A stretch of DNA of 64,000 nucleotides from Silene latifolia (Eukaryota > Streptophyta > Magnoliopsida > Caryophyllales > Caryophyllaceae), in contig NC_133532.1 of assembly GCF_048544455.1 (NCBI RefSeq), positions 17,424,948 to 17,488,947 of the forward strand, in the 5' to 3' direction. Shown piece by piece: positions 1-11,546 of the stretch (position 1 is its first letter; each line of letters starts with the position of its first letter). The position numbers were made by a program, and so were the translations under genes. Below the pieces are notes generated by a model, which ran no database searches, had not been told where the DNA came from, and saw only the letters and a program-made list of their open reading frames with translations.

Positions 1-652
1 AACACCTTCACACCAACATCGTCACAACAAACTCCATACTCCGATGATCAACAGATAACAATAATCACACAACAAACATGTCTGAACAATGAACAGTAAA
101 CTGAGTAGGGAAACCCTACCTTAGAAATCAACAGTGGAAATGAACTTGCACACTCAGAAAGGCTCCTCTACGAAGTCTTCTCCTATACCATAATCATATC
201 ACACAATTACACATTGCACAACCCCCATATTCCCAATTCCGTAAATATACAATAACCCCAACGAATACAAACAACATAGAATAAAACTTACCAACAGTAG
301 GATGCGGAATTGTACGTAAGGACTCCGAAGGTTTCGCAAACAACAAAGCAATGGGATGATTAGGGAGTGATTAGGGAGAGATTAGGGTTAACGTAAAAAT
401 GATGAAGTAGAAATGATGTTTTGAAAACTGACGCGGAATATAAAATAATCTTAAACACTCCTTAATCAAACCGTCAAAATAATACTCGCCAGACCGAATA
501 CTCGGTCGAGTAAAGTTATACTCGGCCGAGTATCCTCTACTCGGTCGAGTATTCACTATACTCGGCCGAGTATTCATCGGCAGAACCAAAACAACTCATA
601 ACAACAGCACTACTCGGTCGAGTAGTCACCAAAGAAAATCCGTAGTGTTACA
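1..652 (-). repeat. 3' LTR of element 1 (partial, cut by window start)
   Basis: Matches 7006-7676 almost base for base and ends in GTGTTACA at 652. It carries five ACTCGGYCGAGT motifs at about 500-623. The right LTR has one more copy; the missing 20 bp lie exactly between two motif copies, so the loss probably occurred by recombination between motifs. Confidence 0.95.
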
Positions 653-667
653 ATCTTCCCCCCTTAA
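653..667 (-). other. Polypurine tract of element 1
   Basis: On the minus strand it reads TTAAGGGGGGAAGAT directly before the 3' LTR, where plus-strand priming of an LTR retrotransposon is expected. Confidence 0.85.
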
Positions 668-864
668 AAAGAACTTCGTCCCGAAGTTCACACTCTACTA
701 TAAAACAAAGCACAACACTACAGCACAAGACTATACTAACCACATATAACAACACCAAGGAACTATACAAGTCACCACAAAAGTCATTACCCCGACTAAA
801 AGCAAACAACAAACAAAACAAAACACGACCGCGACCATCTCCTACCCCCCTAAAAAGACAACGG

Positions 865-2130
865 TTACGTCCCCGTAACCAAACATACCTGATCAAAAAG
901 GTTAGGAAAACGTTCTCGCATAGCTTCATCGGGTTCCCATGTGGCTTCCTCCACATTATGATTAGACCAAAGGATCTTGAGTAAGACCGTCTCACCATTC
1001 CGGGTCTTACGAACCTTGCGATCAAGAATCTCCTTAGGAATCTCGGCGTAGGACAATGATTCATCAAGCTCGATGTTCTCCATCTCAAGGATATGCGACG
1101 GATCGCTCACATACTTCCGAAGTTGAGATACATGAAAAACATTGTGTACTCTATCCAAAGCTGGTGGTAACGCTAACCTGTAGGCCACCTCGCCAACACG
1201 GTCCAAAATTTCATAAGGACCTATAAACTTTTGGCTTAGCTTACCCTTTTTCCCAAACCTCATAACACCTCGCATAGGTGACACTTTTAACAGAACCTTG
1301 TCACCTACCATAAACTCAATGTCCTTGCGGTGCAAGTCGGCGTAGCTCTTCTGACGATCTTGAGTTGCTCTCATCTTTTGCCGAATTAACTGGATCTGCT
1401 CTACCATATCTTGAACCAGCTGTGGCCCTAAAACCACCGTCTCAGAACTATCATCCCAACAAACTGGACTTCGGCATTTCCGGCCATACAAAGCTTCAAA
1501 AGGTGCCATCCCAATGCTTGTATGATAACTGTTATTGTATGAAAACTCGATCAAATCAAGCTGTCTTCCCAATCGCCCCAAAGTCCATAACACATGCCCT
1601 CAAAGATGTCCTCTAAGGTCTTGATGGTCCGTTAAATCGACCATTAGTCAGGATGAAAGGTCTGTACTCATCTTTAAAGTTGTACCCATCAACTCTTGCA
1701 GCTCTTGCCAAAACTTGGATATGAACCTCGCATCACGATCAGAAACGATATCTTTAGGTATACCATGTAACCGAACCACATGCTTCCTATAACCCAATGC
1801 TAGCTGCATCTTAGACCAAGTATCTTTCATGGGAACGAAATGGGCTGACTTGGTTAACCGATCAACAATTACCCAAATCATGTTGTTACCTTGTTGTGAC
1901 CTAGGTAATCCCACAATGAAGTCCATGGATATCGACTCCCACTTCCACTCGGGTACTTTCAAAGACTGAATCTTACCTTGTGGTCTCCTTTGTTCACCCT
2001 TGACCTTTTGACAGGTCAAACATCTGGCCACAAACTCAGCTACATCTTTCTTTATGTTTGGCCACCAAAAAGTCTTCTTAAGATCTCTATAAAGCTTGTC
2101 ACCACCTGGGTGGGCGAGTAGGGAGTGCAA
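865..2130 (-). pseudogene. Integrase with C-terminal chromodomain-like tail (element 1), frameshifted
   Basis: The part at 2130-1648 carries the zinc-binding end (CLTCQKVKGEQRRP) and the start of the catalytic core (SMDFIVGLPRS, then DRDARFISKFW). The part at 1593-865 carries the GPYEILDRVGEVAYRL region and the chromodomain-like end (VEEATWEPDEAMRERFP), typical of Tekay/Del chromoviruses, where this tail is thought to steer integration to particular chromatin. Between them (1593-1648) the stretch that should hold the catalytic Glu is scrambled and out of frame. The intact homologous region is seen in element 2 at 49600-50440. Not functional. Confidence 0.9.
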
Positions 2131-2190
2131 TGAGCCTCGTCAAGAGATCACTCTCCGCAACTCGCATCCTCGGGAACACATCATCTCCCA

Positions 2191-3697
2191 TCAAACGAAC
2201 ACTCCCATCGGATGGATAGAAAACACAGAAGCCGTTCCACTCTCTACCTTTGACTTCCACTCCTGAATCTTAGGATCAAAGTCTTGCTTACTTTTGATGT
2301 TCTCATACAACTCTGGCTCGATCGTCAAATCCCCGATGGTATCCCCCTCTCGAATCATAAAGATCCCCAAACTAGACATCTCATCCCTCAACTTCAGCAA
2401 GGACATAGCTGTACATAGCGAATGAACGCTCTTCCTACTCAATGTATCTGCAACAACATTAGCCTTACCCTCGTGATAGATGATCTCCATATCATAATCT
2501 CCAATCAGCTCCATCCACCGTCTCTGTCGCATGTTAAGCTCCTTCTGAGTGTAGATATACTTTAGACTCTTATGATCAGAGAACACCTTAAAAGTTGCTC
2601 CATAAAGGTAGTGTCTCCAAATCTTAAAGAGCGAACACAATCGCACCCTGACTCCGGATCATGAGTAGGGTAGTTCTCCTCATATTGCTTCACCGCTCGA
2701 AGCATAGGCTATGACTTTCCCTCCCTGCATCAAAACACAACCAAGACCATTCTTTGAAGCGTCGGTATATACCTCAAAGTTCTCACAACCCTCTAGTAAG
2801 GCTAGGATAGGAGTTGTGGTCAAGCGTTCCTTTAGGGTCTGAAACGCCGTCTCACAACTCTCATCCCAAACAAATCTGACTTCCTTCCTGATCAAGGATG
2901 TCATAGGCCGCGCTATGGTAGAGAAATCTTTCACAAATCTTCTGTAGTAGCCGGCAAGGCCTAAGAAACTACGAATCTCAGCAACATTCTTCGACGATTC
3001 CCACTTGGTAACGGCCTCAATCTTACTAGGATCCACGGATACCCCCTTCTTAGATATTACATGGCCCAGAAAAGCCACTTCCTCTAACCAGAACTCACAC
3101 TTGGATAGCTTGGCATAAAGCTGATTATCTCTCAAAGTCTGTAGAACTATCCTCAAGTGCTCCTCATGCTCTTCCTTAGTCTTAGAATAGACTAAGATAT
3201 CATCGATGAAAACGACCACAAACCTATCCAAAAACGGTGTAAAGATCCGATTCATCAAATCCATAAAAGTTGTTGGCGCATTGGTCAACCCAAAAGGCAT
3301 CACCACGTACTCGTAGTGACCATATCGAGATCGGAACGCTGTTTTAGGAATATCCTCATCTGCTATCCTCAGCTGGTGATACCCCGACCTCAGATCAATC
3401 TTGGAAAACACACTGCTCCACTTAGGCGATCAAACAAGTCATCAATCCTCGAACGGATACTTGTTCTTCTTTGCGTGACCCGATTGAGCTCTACGTAATC
3501 AATGCGATTTCATACTCCCATCTTTCTTCTTTACAAAAAGAACGGAGCTCCCACGGTGACACACTAGGCCCGATGTAACCCTTTCCTAGCAACTCATGTA
3601 TACGCTTTTTCAACTCGCAACTCTTTAGGTGCCATACGGTAAGGTGCTTTAGATATAGGACCCGTTCCCGGCTTAAGTTCCACGCTGAAATCAACAT
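2191..3697 (-). pseudogene. Reverse transcriptase and RNase H (element 1), frameshifted
   Basis: RT occupies about 3697-2960, with [26 protein letters not shown] and the catalytic [11 protein letters not shown]. RNase H follows at about 2850-2450, with [16 protein letters not shown] and [17 protein letters not shown]. Three pieces in different frames (3697-3491, 3411-2680, 2646-2191) show at least two indels, so no full polymerase can be made. It is collinear with 27530-27949 plus 46720-48900 of element 2. Confidence 0.92.
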
Positions 3698-4320
3698 CCC
3701 TCTTGGGAGGCAAACTCAGTATCTCCTCAGGAAAAACATCTTCGAACTCTCTCACCACAGATATCTCAGAAGCTGTCGGTGGTTCTACTCGGTGATCTCT
3801 CACATGACAAAGAATCAAGGGACACTTCTTCCTTACACATGACTTTAAAGTCATCACAGCTATGAACCTACACTTAGGCTTTACCACAAACCCTCTATAG
3901 GACACCCTAAAACCCTTGGTACCCTTTAAGGACACCCTCTTTTGCCGACAATCTATCCTGGCATCATACTTACCAGACCCAATCCATCCGACAATCACCT
4001 CGAACCCATCCATAGGAAACTCTAACAGTCTCTGGTAAATCTACCCCTCCAACTACCATGGATACTCCCTTATACAGCTTGAGACACGACACAGACTCCC
4101 CTGAAGGTATGAATACATCATCTTTTACAACCTCAAACTTTCCCAAACCCATAGACACAGCATGACTCTTAGACACAAAAGAATGTGTAGCCCCGGAATC
4201 AAACAAAACAAAGGACGGTACATTATGAACAAGAAAGGTACCAGTAACTACATGAGCATCATCCTGTGCTTCCTGCTTGTCCATCATGAAGAGCTTTCCA
4301 CTGTTTTTTTTGTCCTCCAC
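3594..4320 (-). pseudogene. Retropepsin-like protease and linker to RT (element 1)
   Basis: The protease shows FVLFDSGATHSFVS, where DSGA is the aspartic protease active site, at about 4230-4170. The frame breaks near 3990, where the sequence should read through [13 protein letters not shown], and resumes in another frame to the start of RT ([24 protein letters not shown]). It precedes RT, as in all plant Ty3/gypsy elements. Confidence 0.88.
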
Positions 4321-5454
4321 CCCGAATGAAGCATTGGAGGTACTTGGCTTTGCCTAATCTGAGTGGTCTTTGTTGGCGCGCGATAAGATCCACCACCACC
4401 GCGGTTGTAACCGTCCTGGTTGCCCTGTCCACCTCTGTTGCCCCATGAACCTCCCGGTCGGTTACTAGCAAAACTCTGAGTCGGCCCCTGAGAAAAATTC
4501 CCTGACCGCGCTCCTGAACCAGTGCCGGGCTTGTAGCTCATGCATTCTCGTCTTTTGTGGCCTATCCCACCACAGTTGAAGCAAGTAAGGTTGGTGTTGT
4601 CACTCCACGGACCCGACCCCATTCTTTCCCCAGCCACGAGATCCTCCCGAGAAACCAGCTCCACCAGAAAAAGCCTTAGCATGGTTGAAGTTCCCTTTCT
4701 TGTTGGTCGGCTGACTGTTGTTTCCACCATCAGCCTTCCTCTTTTCTGCAGCAGTCCTCTCATCGATCTCCCTTGAGAGATCTACCATTATCTCAGCTTG
4801 ACCCGCTCTCTGGTACACTTCCTTGAGGCCAGTAGCAACCCCGGCTGGCATACGACTCACGATCTTAGCAGATAATCCCCTCTCAAAACGGAGAGCCAAA
4901 CCTCTATGTCCTAGCTGCATGTCTTCGACATAACGAGATAGCTCCAAAAATCGATGATAGTAGTCAGTGACCGTCATCTCCTCAGACATGGTGAAGGAAT
5001 CAAAGTCGGATCTCATCTTGTGTCGGATATGCTCCGGCACAAACTGCTCCCTCATAGCACTCTTCAACCCAGACCAAGGAATAGCTCCTTCCGCCTGGTA
5101 AAAAGCTCTAGCATCTTCCTTGACATTTTGCCACCAAACTGCAGCCTCACCTCTTAGGTAGTACACTACCTGCTCAACAATCATGTCCTCGGGGCACTTA
5201 ACCATTTCCATGAGAGCTTCAATCTCACGGTGCCACTTCTCGAGTAGCTTTGGTTCACCTACCCCGTCATATGTGGGAGGGTTGAAGCGAGCAATGATGA
5301 TGCTGAGCTGAGTTGCATCCATCGACTTCTCGTTCCCCTTTCCCACATTTTTGAGAGCTTCAAGGAGAGCCTCTTGTTGCTCAATCATGCGAGCAACCTC
5401 ATCAAGAGTCATCTCTAAAGCTTGGATCTGCGCGGGAGTTCTTTTGGGCGGCAT
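4284..5454 (-). pseudogene. Gag with CCHC zinc knuckle (element 1), frameshifted
   Basis: Translation starts at the ATG at 5454 (MPPKRTPAQIQALEMTLDE). The reading frame upstream stays open but is leader and would translate the palindromic repeats. The retrotransposon gag core (WHREIEALMEMV, AVWWQNVKEDARAFY, REQFVPEHIR) runs to about 4760. A frameshift near 4640 separates it from the zinc knuckle CFNCGGIGHKRREC (about 4600-4555) and a Gly/Asn/Ser-rich tail. Compared with element 2 it lacks two residues in the QAEG-AIPWSG stretch. Confidence 0.9.
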
Positions 5455-5524
5455 ACTGAGCTGACAAGAAAGACGGAAACGTAAACACAAAAGTTTACGA
5501 CTCAAAGCGTAATAATCTTCTGCC

Positions 5525-5835
5525 AAAAGAACACTCGGCCGAGTATAAAACACACTCGGTCGAGTAACGACTACTCGGTCGAGTATCTTAAATACTCGGT
5601 CGAGTATTCGACTCCAGAAGCGAACGTCTAAAACTCAAAAACATCACTCGGTCGAGTAAAACACTACTCGGCCGAGTAGACACTACTCGGTCGAGTACAC
5701 TTTCTTACTCGGTCGAGTTATCACATACAGTAGCTACTGCTACTCACTGCAAATCAATACTCGGTCGAGTTCTTGGTTACTCGGCCGAGTGTTCCCTACT
5801 CGGTTGAGTACCTGCCCTGCTCGGCCGAGTAACAG
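5525..5835 (-). repeat. Cluster of palindromic ACTCG-NN-CGAGT motifs in gag leader (element 1)
   Basis: About a dozen copies of ACTCGGTCGAGT or ACTCGGCCGAGT in some 310 bp, spaced irregularly by roughly 15-50 bases, between the PBS side of the leader and the gag start. ACTCGGCCGAGT is a perfect palindrome; the GT form is palindromic in its 5-bp arms only. The same motif sits in the LTR U3 region of this element and in the corresponding places of element 2. Confidence 0.95.
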
Positions 5836-6316
5836 AATAGACGGGTATACAACATAAAGTTCCCCTATCATGCTCACTATTCCCCGCAGCAAACACATAA
5901 TATTAAGAACTTAAATGCCATGTTATAATCACATCAGCATACAATTCATATATCAAGAACTTTAATGCCACATTATAATCATATCAGCATACAATTCATG
6001 CATATGCTAAATCCAACATGACCAACATTCACAACCCGTCACATCCACCATTCCTCCCATCACAACATTTACGAACTTCAACACACATACTTTCAACTAT
6101 CAACTTTTACCAACATGCATCTTCACATACATGTACATACAAAACCTAACTCTCATCACACTTCCCCCCATTCTGGCTCGAGTTAGTGAGGGCCAAAGTG
6201 CGACTCCGGGACGTCTCCAGGAGTCTTTGCGGTAGCTCCAAACAACTCTCCCGGGTTCATTTTATTTAGACTCCCTAGGTTTATTAAATTCATTTGTTTA
6301 GGTGCCGGAATCTTCG
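5836..6316 (-). other. Untranslated leader of element 1
   Basis: Non-coding stretch between the motif cluster and the PBS. It holds a short imperfect tandem duplication at about 5895-6005 (units with AAGAACTT-AATGCCA and CATATCAGCATACAATTCAT). The PBS-proximal part is shared with element 2 (24854-25000) and with the LTR fragment at 21460-21605. Confidence 0.7.
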
Positions 6317-6328
6317 GCTCTGATACCA
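6317..6328 (-). other. Primer binding site, initiator tRNA-Met type (element 1)
   Basis: The minus strand reads TGGTATCAGAGC, 3 bases inside the 5' LTR. This is complementary to the 3' end of plant initiator tRNA-Met, the usual primer of Tekay-like elements. Confidence 0.92.
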
Positions 6329-6331
6329 CTT

Positions 6332-7676
6332 TGTAACACCCCCTCATACCAAGGTGCCTTACCAGGACCACCTTACCATGAAAGTGTGTTACCATCTCGG
6401 TTGCCCGAAGTTAGTACATATCAAAAGCGTACGAACCGAGCACATTTATTAAAATCTTGTAAAGCATAAAGTTTACAACATCCCAAATCCAAATCTTTGG
6501 TTTAACAAAATACAACTCCAAAGTTTAACAATAAAAGAAATCCAATCTAAGACTCAGACGGTGATACTATGACTGGTGATGGCGATGCTCCCAAGACAGT
6601 CCCCAAGCTCACACTAGCAACACCTGTCAAGCCTGCTCACCATCCCCGAATGGATCACCGCAGATTCCACAAACAACACGGGGTCAAGATACTCAAACAT
6701 TAAGACAAACAAACGGAGAAATCAAGCGATCATCGCCAATTCCCAATCCTCCATTCTCACACAAGAATCGACTACACATGAAGTGTGTAGCCCCCAGATT
6801 ACCCATCGCAAAGGTAATCCTCGCCGCGATGGGTGACCGCACCGATCCCACCTAGTCCAGCTCCTCAACGAGCGACAACAATCCCTGTCCCTTAATGTGC
6901 ACATCCCCTCCCGTGACGGGTTCCACGGAGGGCGAACTAGGGTGTGAAGTCACTCCCGCAAGTGACTCCACCACAATCACAATCATACAACATCACAGCC
7001 GTCTCAACACCTTCACACCAACATCGTCACAACAAACTCCATACTCCGATGATCAACAGATAACAATAATCACACAACAAACATGTCTGAACAATGAACA
7101 GTAAACTGAGTAGGGAAACCCTACCTTAGAAATCAACAGTGGAAATGAACTTGCACACTCAGAAAGGCTCCTCTACGAAATCTTCTCCTATACCATAATC
7201 ATATCACACAATTACACATTGCACAACCCCCATATTCCCAATTCCGTAAATATACAATAACCCCAACGAATACAAACAACATAGAATAAAACTTACCAAC
7301 AGTAGGATGCGGAATTGTACGTAAGGACTCCGAAGGTTTCGCAAACAACAAAGCAATGGGATGATTAGGGAGTGATTAGGGAGAGATTAGGGTTAACGTA
7401 AAAATGATGAAGTAGAAATGATGTTTTGAAAACTGACGCGGAATATAAAATAATCTTAAACACTCCCTAATCAAACCGTCAAAATAATACTCGCCAGACC
7501 GAATACTCGGCCGAGTAAAGTTATACTCGGCCGAGTTTCCTCTGCTCAGTCGAGTATTCACTATACTCGGCCGAGTATTCATCGGCAGAACCAAAACAAC
7601 TCATAACAACAGCACTACTCGGCCGAGTAGGCTCTACTCGGTCGAGTAGTCACCAAAGAAAATCCGTAGTGTTACA
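6332..7676 (-). repeat. 5' LTR of element 1 (1345 bp)
   Basis: Begins TGTAACAC and ends GTGTTACA. Read on the minus strand, its first 180 bases (7676-7500) hold six ACTCG-NN-CGAGT motifs, one of them degenerate. A TATA-like TTTTATATT follows at about 7450-7440. The placement suggests that the motifs are promoter-proximal U3 elements. Confidence 0.95.
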
Positions 7677-9258
7677 CCCACATTTGGAAAGGCATAGCAA
7701 CTGGTGGTCTTTCCTCCTACCCTCCCTCACTTGGTCCATTGGCGATGGCTCCAACATCCGCCTTTGGTATGGCAATTGGTCCCTCTCGACCCTTAATAAA
7801 TTGCCTACACGGCCCAGTCTCCCCTTTTTCTAACGCTGACATGCTTTGTAAAATTATCAATAACGGAAAATGGGACCTCAACTCTCTTGATTATAACCTT
7901 CCCTCTTCCATCACCAAAGCCATCTTATCTATCCCCCTCCCTTTTACCCCTTTACCCGATCTCATTTCTTCGTCATTTGCCTCTAAGAAAAAGTTCTCCA
8001 TCGGGGCTTCTAATAACCACATCTTAAGTGATCCGAACCATCCCGTGCCCCATATGGACATGAACTGGCTTTGGAACATTCCCTCCCAACCTCGTATCAA
8101 GCTCTTCATTTGGCTCTTCTGGTGGAACAAGCTCTCACATAACCGCACCCTTTATAAAAGATCGGTCTATCATCTCCATGCACAATGCACGACTTGCTCT
8201 AACCCTTCCATGGGCGAAAGTACGCTTCAGATCCTCCGCGGTTGTTCCCATGCCCTTTGTGTCTCAGACAACTACACCTTCCCTCCTAATTTCTACTTCC
8301 TTCCTCTTCAACCTTGGATCAAAACAAATTACACTTCTACTAATAAATCTTGGGGAACTCTCTTCTCCTTCCCTGTTTGGCGTCTTTGGCTTCGGAGAAA
8401 CAACTTTGTCTTCTGTGATAATAACCCTCCCATCGACTCCAAATAGATTACCCACTCCTTCTTTCTTGCCTTTCAATGGTGCGCTCCACGGAACCTCAGC
8501 ACCTGCCCCTGACTTCGCCTCTCACAACAATGACAAAGTCAGGGGCCATTTACTAGCAAATCCACCACCAGCACACCACTACTAACCAATTTTCCAACCA
8601 CTCCCCCTTACACCGCCTGCTACCTTAATATATATACCCAAACAGTTGGGCCCCCTAGCTCCCCCGCCTAGTTGGTCTAGGATTAACATTGACGTGGCTT
8701 TTTGTCTATCCTTTTGCTTAGCTGGTCTTGCGTGTGTTTCTCGTTATCCCTCGAGTGTGTGAATAAGGGGTTGGTCCTGTATAATTTTAGCTCATAACCC
8801 TTTCATTTTTGAGCTCCTTGCGATAAGAGATGGTCTTGTTTTTGCTTCTTCTAACATTGGGGATTTTATTATAAGTTTTGATTGCACATTTGCGGTTAAT
8901 GCAACTTTAGGTAGCTTGGCTCCTTGCATACCCTATACTAATATCATTTTGGAGTGCAGAGATTGTTTAAGAGCCTCACCTTCAACGATCATCATCTATG
9001 AGAAGAGGTCAACAAACCATGTCGCTGACGCTATTTCCAAGTTTGCTTTGCGCGATTCAAGCTCCAATGTGATATTTTTAGTTGGGATATTGTACCCACC
9101 TTTGTTTTATCTTTGTATAATTCGGATCTTGCCCATATTTGTACTCCTTTATCCCCATACCCTCCCCCTAGTTTGTATTGAACCTTCTCCTTTTCTTTAT
9201 TAATATAATCGTTCTTCCTTTCTAAAAAAAAAACAATAAATTAACAAAAAAAAAAAAA
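7677..9258 (+). pseudogene. 3' part of a LINE: zinc-binding RT domain and RNase H
   Basis: 5'-truncated non-LTR retrotransposon. A frame at about 7719 reads WSIGDGSNIRLWYGNW, the typical LINE RT C-terminus. The zf-RVT domain follows near 8060-8250 (WLWNIPSQPRIKLFIWLFWW, then CTTC and a later CSHA). The RNase H end is near 8900-9060 (ILECRDCLRAS, KRSTNHVADAISKFAL). Frames switch several times. Two A-runs (about 9222-9232 and 9246-9258) look like the poly(A) tail. It abuts the LTR of element 1 directly, so the gypsy insertion probably cut it. Confidence 0.85.
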
Positions 9259-10375
9259 TCACATGTCATGATTTAGTTGGTGGTATATTGAAAATGAATA
9301 TACTTTGTGTAAGTATATGATCTTCCATATTATGATTAGGTTTCAACATATGTTTAGAAAATTGTTATTAAAATTTTCTAGATTTATTCAAGAAACTTCT
9401 CTTTGAAAGTACTATATACAAGTTGAATAATCCATCCCATAAGGGCCATAACTAGCAATTTATACCCACTAGTCACCATCCCTCTCGCAACAAGTTAATT
9501 TTCTCAGAGTTTGCAGGCTGCAGAAACCCAGTTGCATGCCATGCATAGCATTGCAACTAAAGCATCTCCCTACATTGGTCATGAAATCACTACTTTTTCC
9601 CATAATCTCAACCCTTGCTCCAACACCTACTTCTCTGACACTTTCATTTTCATTTTTGTCTACCTACTTTTCCTATTGGTTGTCAATTCAAATACAAGGG
9701 GTGTTGGGAATGGTATATATGTCTTCCAACATTAATACATCATGGTCAATTCTCTTGTACCATGCAGAAACTCATCTTGATTTCACATTTATGGGTGCAT
9801 ATATCTCTTTTGTCCAATTTCTGAACTAGGCAATTTGAGGATCTCAAATAGTAAGATCACTTTCAGGGCCGTCAAATAAATTTGAGAGACCCGCTTTCAA
9901 TAGATTATTTGAGGTCCCATATAATAGAAAAACTTAATTTTTGTAGTAGATGGAACTCGAACATTGACGTTTAGCTAGTAAATTAAACTCTAAAAAGTTT
10001 GGGGCTGATAACCTTTTGAACTTGCTATTAGATAACCCTGACCATTTATTATTACGTTATACCCTCAAATTCTCGAGTAACATGGATTATTGACTTTAGA
10101 AAGAAACTATATGTATACCAGAGTACTGATCTATATTACAGATTACAACAAAAGCACAGATAAACATATGAGTTCAACTTCATTGTTTCAATTTCCAAGT
10201 CATAATAACACACATGACACAATCTCTTAACTCTTCTTTACAATCTTTCTTACCAATAGTTCATTTGAGTAGTTAATTTAGTGTATCTTTCTCTGTCTTA
10301 TCTTTTCTGTTTCCTAAGCCCATACATTCATCCCCTTTCTTTTAAACTAATTACTATAATATTTCTAAATTTTTC
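9259..10375. other. AT-rich intergenic, no gene seen
   Basis: Short ORFs at 9511-9829 overlap in two frames, lack recognisable domains and have no codon pattern that I can support. The rest is low-complexity AT-rich DNA. Confidence 0.6.
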
Positions 10376-10377
10376 CC

Positions 10378-10398
10378 TATATATATTATATATATAAA
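10378..10398 (+). promoter_or_regulatory. Possible TATA box
   Basis: An alternating TATATATTATATATATAAA tract, followed about 30 bases later by ACACCAAACACTTCAACTTG, a plausible plant transcription start. It lies some 1.15 kb before the zinc-finger ATG, so a spliced 5' UTR would be needed to link them. Weak. Confidence 0.25.
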
Positions 10399-10399
10399 C

Positions 10400-11186
10400 T
10401 ACTGAACTACACCAAACACTTCAACTTGTACTTAAAAACACTACTCCTACTACTACATACTTACACTTGTTCTGCTCTAACCTTGTGCAAGCTTCCTTCG
10501 CGTCTTTAATTCAAGGTTTCCATTCCTATTATCTACTGCGATTTAGTTCAGTCACGTTCACTAAATTTGCTACAATTATGTGACGAGATATTAACTCGAA
10601 GAGGAATTACTAGCCCCTTTCAGTCTAATTTATTATTTCATTTTATAATACGGAGTATATGGTTATTGATTTACTAGTTTTACTTTTTTTTAGTATATTA
10701 TACTTATGAAATACTCCCTTCTATTCAGGGTTTTCTTCCCTATTTCCTTATTCGGTTATTCAAGTTTTCTTCTCTATTTCCTTTTTGGGGTTGATTTGTG
10801 TCGTCCAAATTCAGTGTCATGTGAGGTAGTGTGTTTTGTGTGTTCCAAATTCACTTTCTTATTTATTGTGCAAAAAGGAAAGGGGAAGAATATAGTAAAT
10901 ATGAGGGAGTATAAATTAGCTAATCTTTTTTTTTTTTTTTTTTACGTTTCTTATCGTTATATTTTGATTTGAAAAATCAAAGTCTAAATCATACTCCATT
11001 TCAATGAAAGTTTTTCCTATTACCGAGAGATTAATGATGTTATTTTATAAAATTTTACTGATAATATATTTTTAGCCGCAACTTTTTATCATAGAAAATC
11101 AATGAATTTTTTCGTATAATTCTTTAAACAAAAAAAAGAATTTCTTTTTATATCATAAAAAGATTGGAGATGATTTTGTATAGAAT
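10400..11186. other. Intergenic or 5' UTR/intron sequence upstream of the zinc-finger gene
   Basis: No coding signal that I trust; a short ORF at 10706-10972 ends in poly-Phe from a T-run. A long 5' UTR intron ending at the AG just before the ATG at 11547 is possible but not shown. Confidence 0.4.
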
Positions 11187-11386
11187 GTAAAGTATTAAAT
11201 GACATAAATATATAAATCTGAAAGATTATGTGTATTATAGTGCACCATACTTATAGAATATGCTAAAAATAACTCAACTTTATTTTAGGAAATATGTTTA
11301 GGCGGGAAAATTTGGAGTTTCACCATACTTAGGGGATTGTTGTCAAACCGCGAAAGTACTAAATGACATAAATATATAAATCTGTT
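11187..11386 (+). repeat. Pair of about 33-bp direct repeats
   Basis: AAAGTAYTAAATGACATAAA followed by TATATAAATCTG occurs at about 11189-11220 and again at about 11354-11385, separated by some 130 bp, in the upstream region of the zinc-finger gene. Confidence 0.75.
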
Positions 11387-11453
11387 AGTGCTATGTTCTG
11401 GTGTTATATAATTTAAACTTGCGTTAGACTTATGTTATGACATGACATAGTAC

Positions 11454-11493
11454 ATAGGTTCATATGTCGTGTTAATATGACATATGAACCTAT
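11454..11493 (+). promoter_or_regulatory. Perfect 15-bp inverted repeat upstream of the zinc-finger gene
   Basis: The left arm ATAGGTTCATATGTC (11454-11468) and right arm GACATATGAACCTAT (11479-11493) are exact reverse complements around a 10-base AT-rich loop. The right arm ends 53 bases before the start codon. It could be a hairpin in the 5' UTR, a dimeric factor site or a tiny MITE remnant. The sequence shows only the structure. Confidence 0.85.
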
Positions 11494-11546
11494 TAAAGTT
11501 TATACATACATTTGCTTATATGTTTATTTAATTTTTGGTTGAAGGG

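Larger units (their letters stand above)
1..7676 (-). mobile_element. Ty3/gypsy chromovirus (Tekay/Del-like), element 1
   Basis: Nearly complete LTR retrotransposon read on the minus strand. The right (5') LTR is complete at 6332-7676. The left (3') LTR runs off the window and shows only its last 652 bases. LTR ends are TGTAACAC and GTGTTACA. The order on the minus strand is PBS, leader, gag, CCHC, protease, RT, RNase H, integrase, C-terminal chromodomain-like tail, PPT, which is the chromovirus order. In the shared 650 bp the two LTRs differ by about six substitutions and one 20-bp deletion, so the insertion is fairly recent. All reading frames are nevertheless broken by small indels. The outer TSD cannot be seen; the 5 bases after the right LTR are CCCAC. 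Confidence 0.95.

Noticed and set aside
371..589. ORF on the minus strand with TRPS repeats, also at 7376-7594
   Set aside because: Translation of the palindromic U3 motifs in the two LTRs of element 1.
5525..5835. CRISPR-like array of short spaced repeats
   Set aside because: Plant retrotransposon leader; spacers are irregular in length and the repeat is a 12-bp palindrome. No cas genes, and the genome is eukaryotic.
9511..9829. Two overlapping short plus-strand ORFs
   Set aside because: They read the same DNA in different frames, have no domain, no likely promoter and no homologue elsewhere in the window.
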